This document shows, piece by piece, positions 50,833-60,513 of a stretch of 64,000 nucleotides of DNA. A model generated the notes under the pieces. The model worked only from the letters and a program-made list of their open reading frames with translations, made no database searches and was not told the origin of the DNA. The stretch covers positions 5,713 through 69,712 of the forward strand of contig JBDKUE010000121.1 in NCBI GenBank assembly GCA_039679855.1. The letters run 5' to 3'. The stretch is from UBA5314 sp039679855 (lineage in GTDB: Bacteria > Bacillota > Syntrophomonadia > Syntrophomonadales > Syntrophomonadaceae). The translations under genes and the position numbers were made by a program. Position 1 is the first letter of the stretch, and each line of letters starts with the position of its first letter.

Positions 50833-51171
50833 TTAACGCAGTTCGGTTGGCACAAAAGCATCTATCAAACCAATAACGAAGGCTGCCAGAAGTGCTCCCA
50901 ACAAACTGACCGAGAGAAAACGGGGAATAATAAACTGAGCCAGGTAAATTACCACGGCTGCGGTGAAAAAGCCCACCAGCCCGCGCGAACGTGGCGATAT
51001 ACGGTCCCCTAAAACCGCTTCTATCGCATATCCGATAGCAGCTATGACTACAGCAGCGATCAATGCTCCGGTAAATCCGGCTACGCTTATTCCCGGCAGT
51101 AGATAACCAACCAGCATCAACACCAGTGCTGCAACTACAAAGCGGACAATAGTTCCAATAATCTGTTTCAT
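50833..51171 (-). CDS. Small membrane protein, phage-holin-family-4-like
   Basis: 112 aa from the ATG at 51171, with GGAGG 9 nt upstream; the frame begins 8 codons earlier. Four hydrophobic segments (about residues 3-22, 27-48, 59-80, 84-104) with the LLPGISVAGF turn. Such proteins are annotated as holin-like but are common chromosomal genes of unknown role. It is a single gene with its own terminator. Confidence 0.75.
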   Translation of the reverse strand: MKQIIGTIVRFVVAALVLMLVGYLLPGISVAGFTGALIAAVVIAAIGYAIEAVLGDRISPRSRGLVGFFTAAVVIYLAQFIIPRFLSVSLLGALLAAFVIGLIDAFVPTELR

Positions 51172-51472
51172 ATATCCATGCCTCCTTGAATTCATTTAGT
51201 CATATCATGCCTGAAAAGCCAAACGAATATGCAATAAGTTCACTAATCCTATTATTGTGGGTGAGCATTCGCCAAAAATATTTCCGCCATGTTTTTACTA
51301 AATAATCAACCAGTTGTCCTCCTTCAGGGATATCCTGCAAATTATCCAACTATTCATTCTGCTTTTCCATAAAATTACATGATAATAAGCAGCTTTTTCA
51401 AAATCCCCGCCCTGACTCAAGCAGGTAAAACAGGTATAATTTACCTGAAGTGATTTTATATGGGGGATAGAT
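51172..51472. other. 301-bp gap upstream of comM/yifB
   Basis: Holds the promoter for comM (51412-51440). Otherwise AT-rich with no gene, RNA or repeat that I can support. Confidence 0.45.
51412..51440 (+). promoter_or_regulatory. Sigma-A-type promoter of comM/yifB
   Basis: CTGACT (51412-51417), 17-bp spacer and TATAAT (51435-51440). It overlaps an inverted repeat CAGGTAAA...TTTACCTG, which could be an operator, but no regulator is known. Confidence 0.5.
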
Positions 51473-53002
51473 ATGCTGGCTGCGGTTAATTCCCTGGTAT
51501 TGGTCGGGATAGAAGCCCGAACGGTGAAGGTTGAAGTGGATATACATAGCGGTCTGCCCTCCTTTGAGCTTTCCGGCCTGGCCAGCGCGGCCACCAAAGA
51601 GGCCCGGGAAAGGGTGCGGCCAGCCATAAAAAACTCGGGGTTTGAATTTCCCCGCCAGCGTATTACTGTCAACCTGGCCCCGGCTGATCTTAAAAAAGAA
51701 GGCAGCCATTTCGACCTGCCCATTGCACTGGCCATCTTGATCGCATCAGGGCAGCTCCCTGTAGACTTACTCCCCGACAACTGGTTTTTCTGCGGAGAAC
51801 TCTCTCTGAATGGCAACCTGCATATGATACCGGGAGTACTGCCTATGGTCATGGAACTCGCCCGGTGGGGTTCTGATGCCCACTTGATAATACCGGCCGA
51901 CAACAGCCGGGAAGCCGCACTGGTTAATGAAGTAAGCTCGTTTACAACCGCCAGTTTGCGCCAGCTTTGCCGTAGCATAGCTGGAGAAGAAGAACTGCTC
52001 AGGGCCCAAGGCTCATATAAATTGATAAATACCGGCAAGAGCTACCCGGATTTCAATGAGGTAAAGGGGCAGCAAGACAGTAAACGGGCCCTCCTGGTAG
52101 CCGCGGCAGGGATGCACAATGTCCTCATGCTGGGGCCTCCGGGAGGCGGTAAGACTATGCTGGCCCGAAGGTTTGCAGGGATCCTTCCGCCCATGACCCG
52201 GGAGGAGATACTGGAAACCACCCGGATATATTCGGTGGCCGGTTTACTCAACCCGAAAAACCCGCTGGTTGAGACCCGGCCCTTCCGCTCCCCTCACCGG
52301 AGCGCATCCGGCGCAAGCATGGTGGGCGGCGGCCGCATCCCACGCCCCGGAGAAATAAGCCTGGCTCACAATGGAGTCCTTTTTATGGACGAGCTACCCG
52401 AGTTCAACCGGGATGTGCTGGAAGCACTTCGTCAGCCTCTTGAAGACAAAGAGATAAGTGTGGCTAGGGTCCAGGCTACTTATACCTATCCAGCCCGTTT
52501 CTCCCTGATCGGGGCTATGAACCCTTGTTTCTGTGGTCATTTTGGCTCAGATATTGAGTGCACCTGTACCCCTCTCCAGATTAAAAGGTACCTGGGGAGA
52601 ATTTCCGGGCCTCTGCTGGATAGAATGGATCTGCATGTTGAAGTTCCCCGTATAAAGCTGGACGATCTCCAATCCGGTCCGGACGGCGAGAGCAGCGCAG
52701 TCCTGCGGGATAAGGTAATCCTGGCCAGGGATATTCAACAGCAGCGCTACCGGGGCAGTGGCATTTTCCTCAATTCCCAAATGAGCCCGGCTGATCTGCG
52801 CAGCTATTGCGGACTAGATGAAGCCTCCCACAATCTGCTTAAAGCCTCCTTCGAGCGCCTCCACTTAAGCGCCCGGGCCTATGATCGCATCCTCAAAATC
52901 GCCCGCACCATTGCCGACCTCGAATCATCCGATAAGATAAAAATGGAACACATCGGCGAAGCCCTTCATTATCGCACTCTGGATCGCAAGTACTGGTCTT
53001 AA
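51473..53002 (+). CDS. YifB/ComM family Mg chelatase-like AAA+ ATPase
   Basis: 509 aa. N-terminal Lon-like domain (GLPSFELSGLASAATKEARERVRPAI and FDLPIALAILIASGQL) followed by AAA+ with Walker A GPPGGGKTM (about residue 220), Walker B FMDELPEFNRDVLEAL and sensor ARFSLIGAMNPCFCG. C-terminal Mg-chelatase-like region LSARAYDRILKIARTIADL. In transformable bacteria ComM is a branch-migration helicase aiding integration of incoming DNA. Start at 51473 follows GGGGGATAG. It is alone on the plus strand. Confidence 0.93.
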   Translation: MLAAVNSLVLVGIEARTVKVEVDIHSGLPSFELSGLASAATKEARERVRPAIKNSGFEFPRQRITVNLAPADLKKEGSHFDLPIALAILIASGQLPVDLLPDNWFFCGELSLNGNLHMIPGVLPMVMELARWGSDAHLIIPADNSREAALVNEVSSFTTASLRQLCRSIAGEEELLRAQGSYKLINTGKSYPDFNEVKGQQDSKRALLVAAAGMHNVLMLGPPGGGKTMLARRFAGILPPMTREEILETTRIYSVAGLLNPKNPLVETRPFRSPHRSASGASMVGGGRIPRPGEISLAHNGVLFMDELPEFNRDVLEALRQPLEDKEISVARVQATYTYPARFSLIGAMNPCFCGHFGSDIECTCTPLQIKRYLGRISGPLLDRMDLHVEVPRIKLDDLQSGPDGESSAVLRDKVILARDIQQQRYRGSGIFLNSQMSPADLRSYCGLDEASHNLLKASFERLHLSARAYDRILKIARTIADLESSDKIKMEHIGEALHYRTLDRKYWS

Positions 53003-53171
53003 TAAACCAAATTGGGGGATGAGCAAGGCAGGCATAATGTGTTATTTTATTAAAGTGGGCCCAAATGTAATACGGTCCCTGCTTTTCCTTTGCTATTCAG
53101 TTCAATGTCTTTTTTTTCGATGTAAATCAATAATTATAATTTCTCTATCATTTTGAATAAGGAAGGTCATT

Positions 53172-54311
53172 ATGCACAAACACCGTATTGATGAAATCGA
53201 ACATCTCCGGGCGATTTCCTTTTTAGCAATAGTGATGCAGCACACCCTGGCCTGTTTTATGTACACTTCCGGTATTGGCAAAGGGGCAGCAGTAACGTCT
53301 GCTTTCCTGCTGCTGTTTATACGCTACGGGGTACCGGTTTTCATTTTTATTACCGGCATGGTCTTGTTCTACAACCACGGTGAAGAAGACCTGCACTACG
53401 GACGCTTCATCGAGAAGCGCTTCAGCCAGATCTTCCTTCCCTACTTTTTATGGACCCTGATATACTTTGTATGGATAAGCTTTATTTCTGGCGTTCCAGC
53501 CAGTTCCATGGCATCAGTGCTAAGCCGCATCGGTTGGATGACCTTAAAAGGTGATTCATTCTATCACCTCTGGTTTATGGTAATGATCCTGCAGTTTTAT
53601 CTTCTATTTCCCCTGCTTCGCTCTCTGGTTATCAGATGCAAGAACCATCCCTACACTTTCGTGGTGGTGTGTTTCCTGCTGTACGTTCTCTACCTGTGGT
53701 TCTACAATTATCTGGTTCCCATTTTCTATCCGGCGGTCAAGTCACCTATTCTTAAAGGCCTGTTGGACTACCGGGATCGACTCTTTTTAAGCTGGTTCTT
53801 TTACTTCCTGCTGGGTGGTTTTGCCGGTCTGTATGTGGACAAATGGCGTTCATTTCTGCAAAAGATCAACAAGCCCAACCTGCTGGTATTTGGCCTTAGC
53901 TTCGCTTACATCATTTACTTGATGATGAAGTCCGGCCATCCCGGCGCGGCGGCCGGCTATGTAATCAACTACCAGATTACCCTTCCTCTGGGTATGACCA
54001 TGATTATTTATTTAGTTTCCTCGCTTTTCGCATTCTATTACCTGACCGAACTGATCCAGGCCAAATGTTCAAAGCTGGCCGGCGGTTTGAAATGGGTGGG
54101 ACGGTATTCATATGGAGGCTACTATATTCACCCCTTTGTTCTGTTTTATATAAATGCCTTTGCCCAGGCCTATTTGGCTCCCCTTGGAACCATCCTTCAA
54201 CTTCTGGTTTCTTTTATTCTCTGTTCCGCCATCAGCCTCTTTATATGCCTGGTTATCAGTAAAATTAAAACCCCGCTGGGCAACAGCCTGGTTGGTAAAA
54301 TATCGGCTTAA
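53172..54311 (+). CDS. Acyltransferase 3 family membrane protein
   Basis: 379 aa, about ten membrane helices. It opens with RIDEIEHLRAISFLAIVMQHT, the conserved catalytic His region of acyltransferase-3 proteins. FYHLWFMVMILQFYLLFPLL is another signature. These enzymes transfer acyl groups onto cell-surface polymers. The RBS is AAGGAAGG. Substrate is unknown. Isolated gene with 169 bp upstream and 184 bp downstream of AT-rich sequence. Confidence 0.85.
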   Translation: MHKHRIDEIEHLRAISFLAIVMQHTLACFMYTSGIGKGAAVTSAFLLLFIRYGVPVFIFITGMVLFYNHGEEDLHYGRFIEKRFSQIFLPYFLWTLIYFVWISFISGVPASSMASVLSRIGWMTLKGDSFYHLWFMVMILQFYLLFPLLRSLVIRCKNHPYTFVVVCFLLYVLYLWFYNYLVPIFYPAVKSPILKGLLDYRDRLFLSWFFYFLLGGFAGLYVDKWRSFLQKINKPNLLVFGLSFAYIIYLMMKSGHPGAAAGYVINYQITLPLGMTMIIYLVSSLFAFYYLTELIQAKCSKLAGGLKWVGRYSYGGYYIHPFVLFYINAFAQAYLAPLGTILQLLVSFILCSAISLFICLVISKIKTPLGNSLVGKISA

Positions 54312-54495
54312 TTATGAAGGCCTCATAGTTATAGATGCCCTGATCCATTTTCTAAAGACCATGGCAAAATGCCCGACCTGTTTAAGATCTAAGGCATCGG
54401 CATTTATCCGCCAATGACTCAAAAGAGAGTATATTAACGTATGCTATAATAAATTTGTGTTTTAAAGTCATAATATAACGAATCGGGGAACTTAC

Positions 54496-55485
54496 TTGGA
54501 ATCAAGATTAAAGATTCTTATTGCCCTGACTTCACTGGTTATCATAATAGTTTTAAGCACCATTGGGCTGGCCTATTTTGAAGGCTGGTCGGCGTTCACA
54601 GCGTTGTGGGTTACAATGGCGACCATTACCACCACCGGATATGGTGATTTGGTGCCCCTCACCTACCACGGCCGGGTGTTTGCCCTGATTATTATGGTGT
54701 GCGGTATCGGTTTGATGACCTATACCCTGTTGACTTTTTTTACTCATCTGGTGGAAGGGCAGGTATCGCGTATTATGAGAAGAGATAAGACCATGGAGGC
54801 TATTAAACGCCTCGACAACCACATCATTGTCTGCGGAGCGGGACGGGTGGGTTCCAACGTAGCCCATGTCCTGCTGGGTGAAAAGGCGCCCTTTGTACTG
54901 GTCGACAATGATGAGGAAAAAGTGGCCGAAATGGAAGAAGCCGGTCATCTGGTATACCTGGGTGATGCCAGCCTTGACGAAGTCTTAATACATCTGGGCA
55001 TAAAAAGGGCCCGGGGGGTCGTAGCCGCTCTGCCTGATGATGCCTATAATGTTTATGTAACCCTTTCCGCCCGGGACCTGAATCCCAACCTGAAGATAGT
55101 GGCCCGCGCCGAGAAGCCCGAAACCATAGAAAAGCTGCACCGCGCCGGTGCCAACAAGGTAATCTCCCCCACCCAGACCGGCGGCTACCAGCTGGCTATG
55201 GCTATGCTAAAACCGGTTACGGTAGATCTGGTAGACACCCTTTTTACCTTTGCCCATCAGCAATTGCAGCTAGAAGAACTCCTGGTCACTGAAACATCAC
55301 CCCTGGCCAATCAAGAGTTGAGGGGCATCTTTGGCAAGGAAGTACAAGGGGTGAGAGTTATAGCCATAATCAGGAACAATGAAGTATTGATGAATATTCA
55401 CGGCAATGATCGAGTTTTACCCGGGGATACCATGATCCTTATCGGCTCCCGTACAGCACTGGAGCAGATAGAGTTTTATTCATAA
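54496..55485 (+). CDS. Potassium channel with TrkA-N (RCK) domain
   Basis: 329 aa, starting with TTG. Two membrane helices with selectivity filter TTGYGD at residues 46-51. The RCK domain (about 108-225) starts HIIVCGAGRVGSNVAHVLL with a Gly-rich dinucleotide loop. A TrkA-C domain follows at about 245-329. It is a MthK/GsuK-type ligand-gated K+ channel. An extended -10, TGCTATAAT (ends at 54450), lies upstream. It is convergent with the transporter gene, 13 bp apart. Confidence 0.93.
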   Translation: MESRLKILIALTSLVIIIVLSTIGLAYFEGWSAFTALWVTMATITTTGYGDLVPLTYHGRVFALIIMVCGIGLMTYTLLTFFTHLVEGQVSRIMRRDKTMEAIKRLDNHIIVCGAGRVGSNVAHVLLGEKAPFVLVDNDEEKVAEMEEAGHLVYLGDASLDEVLIHLGIKRARGVVAALPDDAYNVYVTLSARDLNPNLKIVARAEKPETIEKLHRAGANKVISPTQTGGYQLAMAMLKPVTVDLVDTLFTFAHQQLQLEELLVTETSPLANQELRGIFGKEVQGVRVIAIIRNNEVLMNIHGNDRVLPGDTMILIGSRTALEQIEFYS

Positions 55486-55497
55486 TCGGTTTAAGGC

Positions 55498-56628
55498 TTA
55501 CTTGCGCAGCTTTTTTTGTCCCCAGGCCAGCAGCAAACCAGTAAGGAAGGCAACCCCTGGATTAATAATGAGGGTCAACACTACCACCACGATAATCAGC
55601 AGTATTTGCTCTTTCTCTTCATCCAGGTTTACCGCCCTGGCCATGTCGATTCCGCTGAACAGCAGCAGGGTCCCTAAAACAGACAGCGGTATTAGCGAAA
55701 AAAGTGCCGCCGAATCACTTCCCAGACCCAGTCCCAACACCAGCAGGATACTGCCTATAATATACGGAGCAATTTGGGTGCGCGCCCCAAAGCGGTAGTG
55801 AGCGGCTACTCCTCCGCTGCCGTGGCACATCGGATAGGCTCCCCAGGGGGACATAAGCAGGTTGGCCAGGCCCATTGTGAAGAGCAGGTTCTTTTCACTC
55901 ACCCTGACAGCTCTTTCACCATATAATTGACGGGATAATGCCGCGGTAACCAGGACCGCATTAGTAATGGTAAGGGGGGTTTGCGGCAGGGCCACCAGGT
56001 ACAAAGTCGAGACCCAATCCCCGGCGGAAGGCCAGATCAGTGAAGGCAGGTGCCAACCCCAGTGAAGGGCTGGCCAAGCCGCAATCGGGTGCATAAGATT
56101 TCCTGCCAGGCTTCCCCCGAGTAGAATGATTAAGGCCGACGGCAGGCGGGCTTTGGTTAGAAGCAAAAGCATGATCACAGTGCAGGCTATTCCTAAAACC
56201 ATATCCCCCTTCATCAAATCAAAGCCCAGCAGGGCCAGCGACAATCCCAGTCCCAGTTGTATTCCACCGGCTACCGCCTGTGGAGTGATCTTAACCAGCT
56301 TCTGAATCACCCCGCTTAAACCCAGCAGTAAAAGGAATGCCCCCATTATAAGGCTGGCAGCGGCAACCTGGCCGGGAGTCATTCTCTCGGTTAAAAATGC
56401 CGCTGATGCTGCCTTCATGGGCTGCACAGCCATAGGCAGCCGGTAAAACCACCCGCTGAACAGGTATAATAAACCGAAACCGGCCAGCAGCCCGCTGGGG
56501 TTCATGCCCAGCACCCGTATGGCTGCCAGAACGTAGGGCAATAGAATACCCAAATCCCCCAGTGATCCCGAGAGTTCCTGCCCCCAGGACCATTCTACAG
56601 TTTTATCCCCGGGTTCCGGCTTTGGCAC
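55498..56628 (-). CDS. MOT1-like sulfate/molybdate transporter
   Basis: 376 aa, about ten helices. Signature strings: GQELSGSLGDLGILLPYVLA near the start, MAVQPMKAASAAFL, and C-terminal MGLANLLMSPWGAYPMCHGSGGVAAHYRFGARTQ. These match the MOT1-type molybdate/sulfate transporters (DLGILLPY and QPMKA). Substrate between sulfate and molybdate is unresolved. It is followed on the same strand by a RidA-like gene 46 bp upstream in transcription direction, likely the same unit. Confidence 0.85.
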   Translation of the reverse strand: MPKPEPGDKTVEWSWGQELSGSLGDLGILLPYVLAAIRVLGMNPSGLLAGFGLLYLFSGWFYRLPMAVQPMKAASAAFLTERMTPGQVAAASLIMGAFLLLLGLSGVIQKLVKITPQAVAGGIQLGLGLSLALLGFDLMKGDMVLGIACTVIMLLLLTKARLPSALIILLGGSLAGNLMHPIAAWPALHWGWHLPSLIWPSAGDWVSTLYLVALPQTPLTITNAVLVTAALSRQLYGERAVRVSEKNLLFTMGLANLLMSPWGAYPMCHGSGGVAAHYRFGARTQIAPYIIGSILLVLGLGLGSDSAALFSLIPLSVLGTLLLFSGIDMARAVNLDEEKEQILLIIVVVVLTLIINPGVAFLTGLLLAWGQKKLRK

Positions 56629-56673
56629 CGACAGCGCTCCCCCTTGTGTAATATTGAATCAACCGGGCTACTG

Positions 56674-57132
56674 CTACTTTACCAGGGCGATAAGTTCGAT
56701 TTCACAGGCCGCGTTGAGAGGAAGGGTGTTAACCCCCAGCGCAGCCCGGGAATGGCGCCCACAGCTGCCGAAGACATCCTCCATAAACTGAGAGGCCCTG
56801 TTTAAAACCAGTGGCTGCTGGGTGAAATCATCGGTTGACTGTATGTATCCGGTTAGCTTTACGATCATATCCAGCCTGTCCCAGTTTCCAATAACATTGA
56901 ATAAGGCGGCCAGACAATTGACGGCCGCCAGACGGGCCGCTTCCTGCCCCTGCTCCAGAGTAAGATCCCGGCCCAATTTTCCGGCAAAGGCCAGTTCCCC
57001 TTTCACCATCGGTAGCTGCCCGGAAACAAACACAATGTTGCCGGCTTTTACGGCCGGAACATAGGCTGCCAGGGGCGGGTTTACCGCCGGTATTTCAATA
57101 CCCAATTCTTTTAAACGGCTGGCAACATCCAT
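56674..57132 (-). CDS. RidA family protein
   Basis: 152 aa. YjgF/RidA fold: AAYVPAVKAGNIVFVSGQLPMVKGELAFAGKLG, AVNCLAALFNVIGNWDRLDMIVKLTGYI and GRHSRAALGVNTLPLNAACEIELIALV. It is the longer Atu1372-like class. RidA proteins hydrolyse reactive enamine/imine intermediates from PLP enzymes; the Arg in HSRAALG is the conserved active-site residue. It lies 12 bp before the antiporter gene end on the same strand. Confidence 0.92.
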   Translation of the reverse strand: MDVASRLKELGIEIPAVNPPLAAYVPAVKAGNIVFVSGQLPMVKGELAFAGKLGRDLTLEQGQEAARLAAVNCLAALFNVIGNWDRLDMIVKLTGYIQSTDDFTQQPLVLNRASQFMEDVFGSCGRHSRAALGVNTLPLNAACEIELIALVK

Positions 57133-57144
57133 TAAAAAACCTCC

Positions 57145-58155
57145 TTAGCGGATCCACCCTGCACAAACGGCTCCAATAAAGACAGCATACATCAATCCGC
57201 CCATTAAAAGGGTGCGGGCCGTGATATGTTTTTTAAAACTTATTTCCGCTAAAATCAGACTGGCCGCGGTCAAGGCAATGGCCGCGGCGATAAGGGCGCT
57301 TTTATCCAGCTGCCAGGGGGTTAAAAAAATGCCCATGGCAGGAATCAGGGAACTCTGAAACACCATGGCTCCGGTTATATTACCCAGAGCCAGGGTGTCT
57401 TTTTCCCGGGAGATCCAAATAATACTGTTGAATTTTTCAGGTAATTCCGTGGCTATGGGGGTGATTATCAGAGCCAGGACAAAAGCCGGCACCTGGTAGA
57501 TAAAGGCCAGGGCCTGCACTGAATTTACAAACAGTTTGGCCCCCAGGACGATGAGCCCCAAGGCCACCAGCACCTGGAGCAGAATTACCGGCAAGGGCGG
57601 CGAAGAGCTGTTGCGGCAAAAATAACAGACCGGCAGGTCCTCGTCTGACTCTATGTCCCTTTCCTCGGTAATCATAATTCTCACATAGATAAGGTAGGCC
57701 AGGATCATACCCCCGGCTATGATCTGCTGCATGTTGCGATATTCGGGGGATATCAAACCGCAGATAATCGCCGTCCCGTAAACCGGAATAAAGAAGCGCA
57801 GGTCCCGCCTCATGGTAGAGTAGTCTGCCACTACTCTACGCCCCTGACGCCTGCGCCTGGCAAATACCACGACCGCCATACCAGTTACGAACATGGCCAG
57901 GGTGGAGAGCATCAAAGGGGCTCCCAAAATGGCACCGACTCCTATTTCGCTGCCCTGGCTCCCGCCGGAAAAAACTATGGCGATAAAGGGAATGATGGTT
58001 TCAGGCAGAGCCGTCCCCACAGCCGCCAGCACACTGCCGACTGCCCCCTCGGATAAGTTCAACTTCTTTCCCAGCCATTCAATGCCGTTGACGAATACTT
58101 CCGCTCCGGCCAATACTACCCCGAGGCTGACCAGCAGCAGTGCTATATAGGCCAT
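57145..58155 (-). CDS. CaCA-family sodium/calcium antiporter
   Basis: 336 aa, ten to eleven helices. Two alpha-repeats of the CaCA family: AVGTALPETIIPFIAIVFSGG...GAILGAPLM and IITPIATELPEKFNSIIW...GNITGAMVFQSS. A cytoplasmic loop near residue 175 holds an unusual CYFCRNSSS string after ERDIESDEDLP, a possible metal or redox site. It exchanges Na+ or H+ for Ca2+. It sits upstream of the RidA gene on the same strand. Confidence 0.88.
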   Translation of the reverse strand: MAYIALLLVSLGVVLAGAEVFVNGIEWLGKKLNLSEGAVGSVLAAVGTALPETIIPFIAIVFSGGSQGSEIGVGAILGAPLMLSTLAMFVTGMAVVVFARRRRQGRRVVADYSTMRRDLRFFIPVYGTAIICGLISPEYRNMQQIIAGGMILAYLIYVRIMITEERDIESDEDLPVCYFCRNSSSPPLPVILLQVLVALGLIVLGAKLFVNSVQALAFIYQVPAFVLALIITPIATELPEKFNSIIWISREKDTLALGNITGAMVFQSSLIPAMGIFLTPWQLDKSALIAAAIALTAASLILAEISFKKHITARTLLMGGLMYAVFIGAVCAGWIR

Positions 58156-58170
58156 ATATCTATCTCCTCG

Positions 58171-58932
58171 CTACAAATCAACTTCAATTTTTTGCCGGGC
58201 TATAAACTGTACTATACGGCGATAACCAGCTCTTTTTAAGAGTTGGGCGGTCTCGGCTAGTTCATATCCGACTTGATCAGGATGATGGGCGTCGGAGCCC
58301 ATGGTAACCGCTATGCCAATGGCGGCCATGCGTTCAATAATGGAAAAGGCCGGGTATATCTCAGCCACCGGTTTGCGCAAGCCGCCGCTATTTATTTCTA
58401 TTACCAGACCCTCTTGTTTAATACACTGCAGCACTGGTTCGACCATGTTGGAAACCGGGGTTAAAGGGCGATGACCCCATACCTTTACCAGGTCCAGGTG
58501 GCTCATCACATCAAAAAGCCGGCTCTTAGCCGCACCTGCAACCAGGCTAAAATAATCCCGGTATACCTCGTCAATGTCTTTTTGTTCATAAAGGTGCCGC
58601 TCATCGGGATGATCAAATCCCCAGCCCGATATAAAGTGAACGGAGCCCAGGATATAATCAAAATCATAAGCAGAAATCAAACGCAGGATTTCCTCATGGC
58701 GGCCCGGAATAAAATCAATCTCCAACCCCAACCGCACATTTATCCCGGGATGCTGCCGGCTAATCTGTTTTATCAGCTCCGGTTTGATTCTATCCAGATA
58801 TTCGTCGTGCTCTGAGAAGCCGATCTCGTTTATGCCCTGGGATAAAGCTTTTTCCACAAAGCAGTTCAACCATTCATATGTATACTGATACTCCCCATGG
58901 GCGGCCGCGTGAATATGATAATCAACCAGCAT
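58171..58932 (-). CDS. PHP-domain phosphatase (histidinol-phosphatase-like)
   Basis: 253 aa. PHP motif starts DYHIHAAAHGEYQY, then EIGFSEHDEYLDRI, GLEIDFIPGRHEEI, GSVHFISGWGFDH, DVMSHLDLVKVWGHRP and VTMGSDAHHPDQVG, which supply the His/Asp/Glu metal ligands. HisK-like enzymes dephosphorylate histidinol phosphate; some PHP proteins act on other phosphate esters. No his genes are in the window, so substrate is unproven. It is 166 bp from the divergent DUF1015 gene. Confidence 0.88.
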   Translation of the reverse strand: MLVDYHIHAAAHGEYQYTYEWLNCFVEKALSQGINEIGFSEHDEYLDRIKPELIKQISRQHPGINVRLGLEIDFIPGRHEEILRLISAYDFDYILGSVHFISGWGFDHPDERHLYEQKDIDEVYRDYFSLVAGAAKSRLFDVMSHLDLVKVWGHRPLTPVSNMVEPVLQCIKQEGLVIEINSGGLRKPVAEIYPAFSIIERMAAIGIAVTMGSDAHHPDQVGYELAETAQLLKRAGYRRIVQFIARQKIEVDL

Positions 58933-59098
58933 ACCCTACCTCCGTTTTTTAGCACCTTTCAGTATTTCATTTAAACACTCTGAGGCCGAAAAATCAAGAA
59001 ATGGCGGGCAGAAAAGAATTGCATTAACTAGGCTCATATACTAAAATTTGAAGCAATTGAAACCCTATTACGCCCATAAGGAGGTCTTTTTTTAGATA

Positions 59099-60391
59099 AT
59101 GGCAAAAATACATCCGTTCCGAGGACTGCGTTACAATCCTGAGAAAGTAGCCAATCTGGCTTCCGTTGTAACCCCACCCTATGACATCATTGATGATGCC
59201 GCTCAATCTCGATATTATGCCGAACATCCGGCCAACATCATCCGTTTGGAGCTAGGTCTGATGTTCCCTCAAGACAGCCCGGAAAACAATCGCTATACCC
59301 GGGCCAAGCAATACCTGGACAAATGGCTGGAAGATGAAATACTGGTTCCGGAAGGCTCCCCTGCCCTTTACTTGTATCAGCAGAGCTTTGAAAACCGGGG
59401 CCGCAGCATTGTGCGCACCGGCCTGGTCTGCGGGCTGGAGGTGGAGGACTACAGCACCGGCAACGTGCTTCCCCATGAAGAAACTCTATCAAAACCCAAA
59501 GCGGACCGTTTTCAGCTGATGCAGCATACCCATTGTAATTTCAGCTCTATCTTCGGGCTTTATATAGATGAGGCCAAAGCTATCGACGGATTGATGCTGG
59601 CTTATACCAAAGATCGGGCACCGGATATAGACATCACCGATGAAGCCGGTGAAGGCCACCGCATCTGGGCTATCGACGATGCTTCAGTTCTTTCTTCTAT
59701 CGTCAAGATCTTGAGCAAAAAGAAGATCTATATCGCCGACGGACACCATCGTTATGAAACCGCCCTGGATTTCGCCAAGTCGATGAAAAAAGCGGGTTAT
59801 GATTACGTCTTGACCACCCTGGTAAATGTATACGATGAAGGTCTGGTGGTCTTCCCCACTCATCGCCTGGTTGGCAACCTGCCCAATTTTGATCAGCCCG
59901 CCTTTATAGCCAAACTGGCGGAACTCTTTGACATTGAACCTTTTACTGGCAGCAATATAGCTGCCTTCTTGAACGAGGTCGAGACGGCTGGACAGAATGC
60001 TTATACCTTTGGCATGTACAGCAAGGGCGGCCTCTTCGTCCTGAAGCTGAAAGATCCTCAAGCCGCCTTCCAAAGGCTGCCCCAGGATAAATCCGATGCC
60101 TGGAAGGCTCTTGATGTAGCCATTCTTGACTACCTGGTTCTGGACCAGATACTGAACATCGGTGAAGAGCAGCGCCGCAATCAGGAAAACCTGGCCTACA
60201 CCCGCAGTGAACGCTTCCTGGCCGAACAGGTGGATGGCGGACACTATCAAATAGGCTTCCTGCTCAATGCCACCAAGGTTCAGGACATAGTAGCGGTTGC
60301 CAATGCCCGCGATAAAATGCCCCAAAAATCAACTTATTTCTATCCCAAGTTGATAACCGGACTGATCGTCAATGATCTGGAAATCAAATAA
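59099..60391 (+). CDS. DUF1015 family protein
   Basis: 430 aa. Starts MAKIHPFRGLRYNPEKV and carries the conserved VVTPPYDIID, HPANIIRLELG, GLVCGLEVEDYSTGNVLPHEET, IADGHHRYETALDFAK and LLNATKVQDIVAVANARDKMPQKSTYFYPKLITGL. The HHRYE block and MPQKSTYFYPK are hallmarks. Function unknown; the family is often annotated as SpoU-like or HTH-linked but without a tested activity. AAGGAGG is 14 nt before ATG, a longer spacing than usual. Confidence 0.9.
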   Translation: MAKIHPFRGLRYNPEKVANLASVVTPPYDIIDDAAQSRYYAEHPANIIRLELGLMFPQDSPENNRYTRAKQYLDKWLEDEILVPEGSPALYLYQQSFENRGRSIVRTGLVCGLEVEDYSTGNVLPHEETLSKPKADRFQLMQHTHCNFSSIFGLYIDEAKAIDGLMLAYTKDRAPDIDITDEAGEGHRIWAIDDASVLSSIVKILSKKKIYIADGHHRYETALDFAKSMKKAGYDYVLTTLVNVYDEGLVVFPTHRLVGNLPNFDQPAFIAKLAELFDIEPFTGSNIAAFLNEVETAGQNAYTFGMYSKGGLFVLKLKDPQAAFQRLPQDKSDAWKALDVAILDYLVLDQILNIGEEQRRNQENLAYTRSERFLAEQVDGGHYQIGFLLNATKVQDIVAVANARDKMPQKSTYFYPKLITGLIVNDLEIK

Positions 60392-60425
60392 TCAGACCAT
60401 CTAAAGTCTATGCAAAATATATTTA

Positions 60426-60458
60426 AATGGCTGACCTCATATGGTCAGCCATTTTTTG
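60426..60458 (+). terminator. Terminator of the DUF1015 gene
   Basis: AATGGCTGACC-tcatat-GGTCAGCCATT followed by TTTTTGAC: 11-bp perfect stem 35 bp past the stop. It can act on both strands, since the RACo-like gene ends just beyond. Confidence 0.9.
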
Positions 60459-60513
60459 ACCCGTCGCCGTATCGGCAAAAGGCCATCCCCCTTATTTTTC
60501 ATATAATTATCCA

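Noticed and set aside
51298..52038. 246-aa minus-strand frame antisense to comM/yifB
   Set aside because: It is a shadow of the conserved ComM frame; its sequence is Ser/Arg-rich with no motifs and its start has no ribosome binding site.
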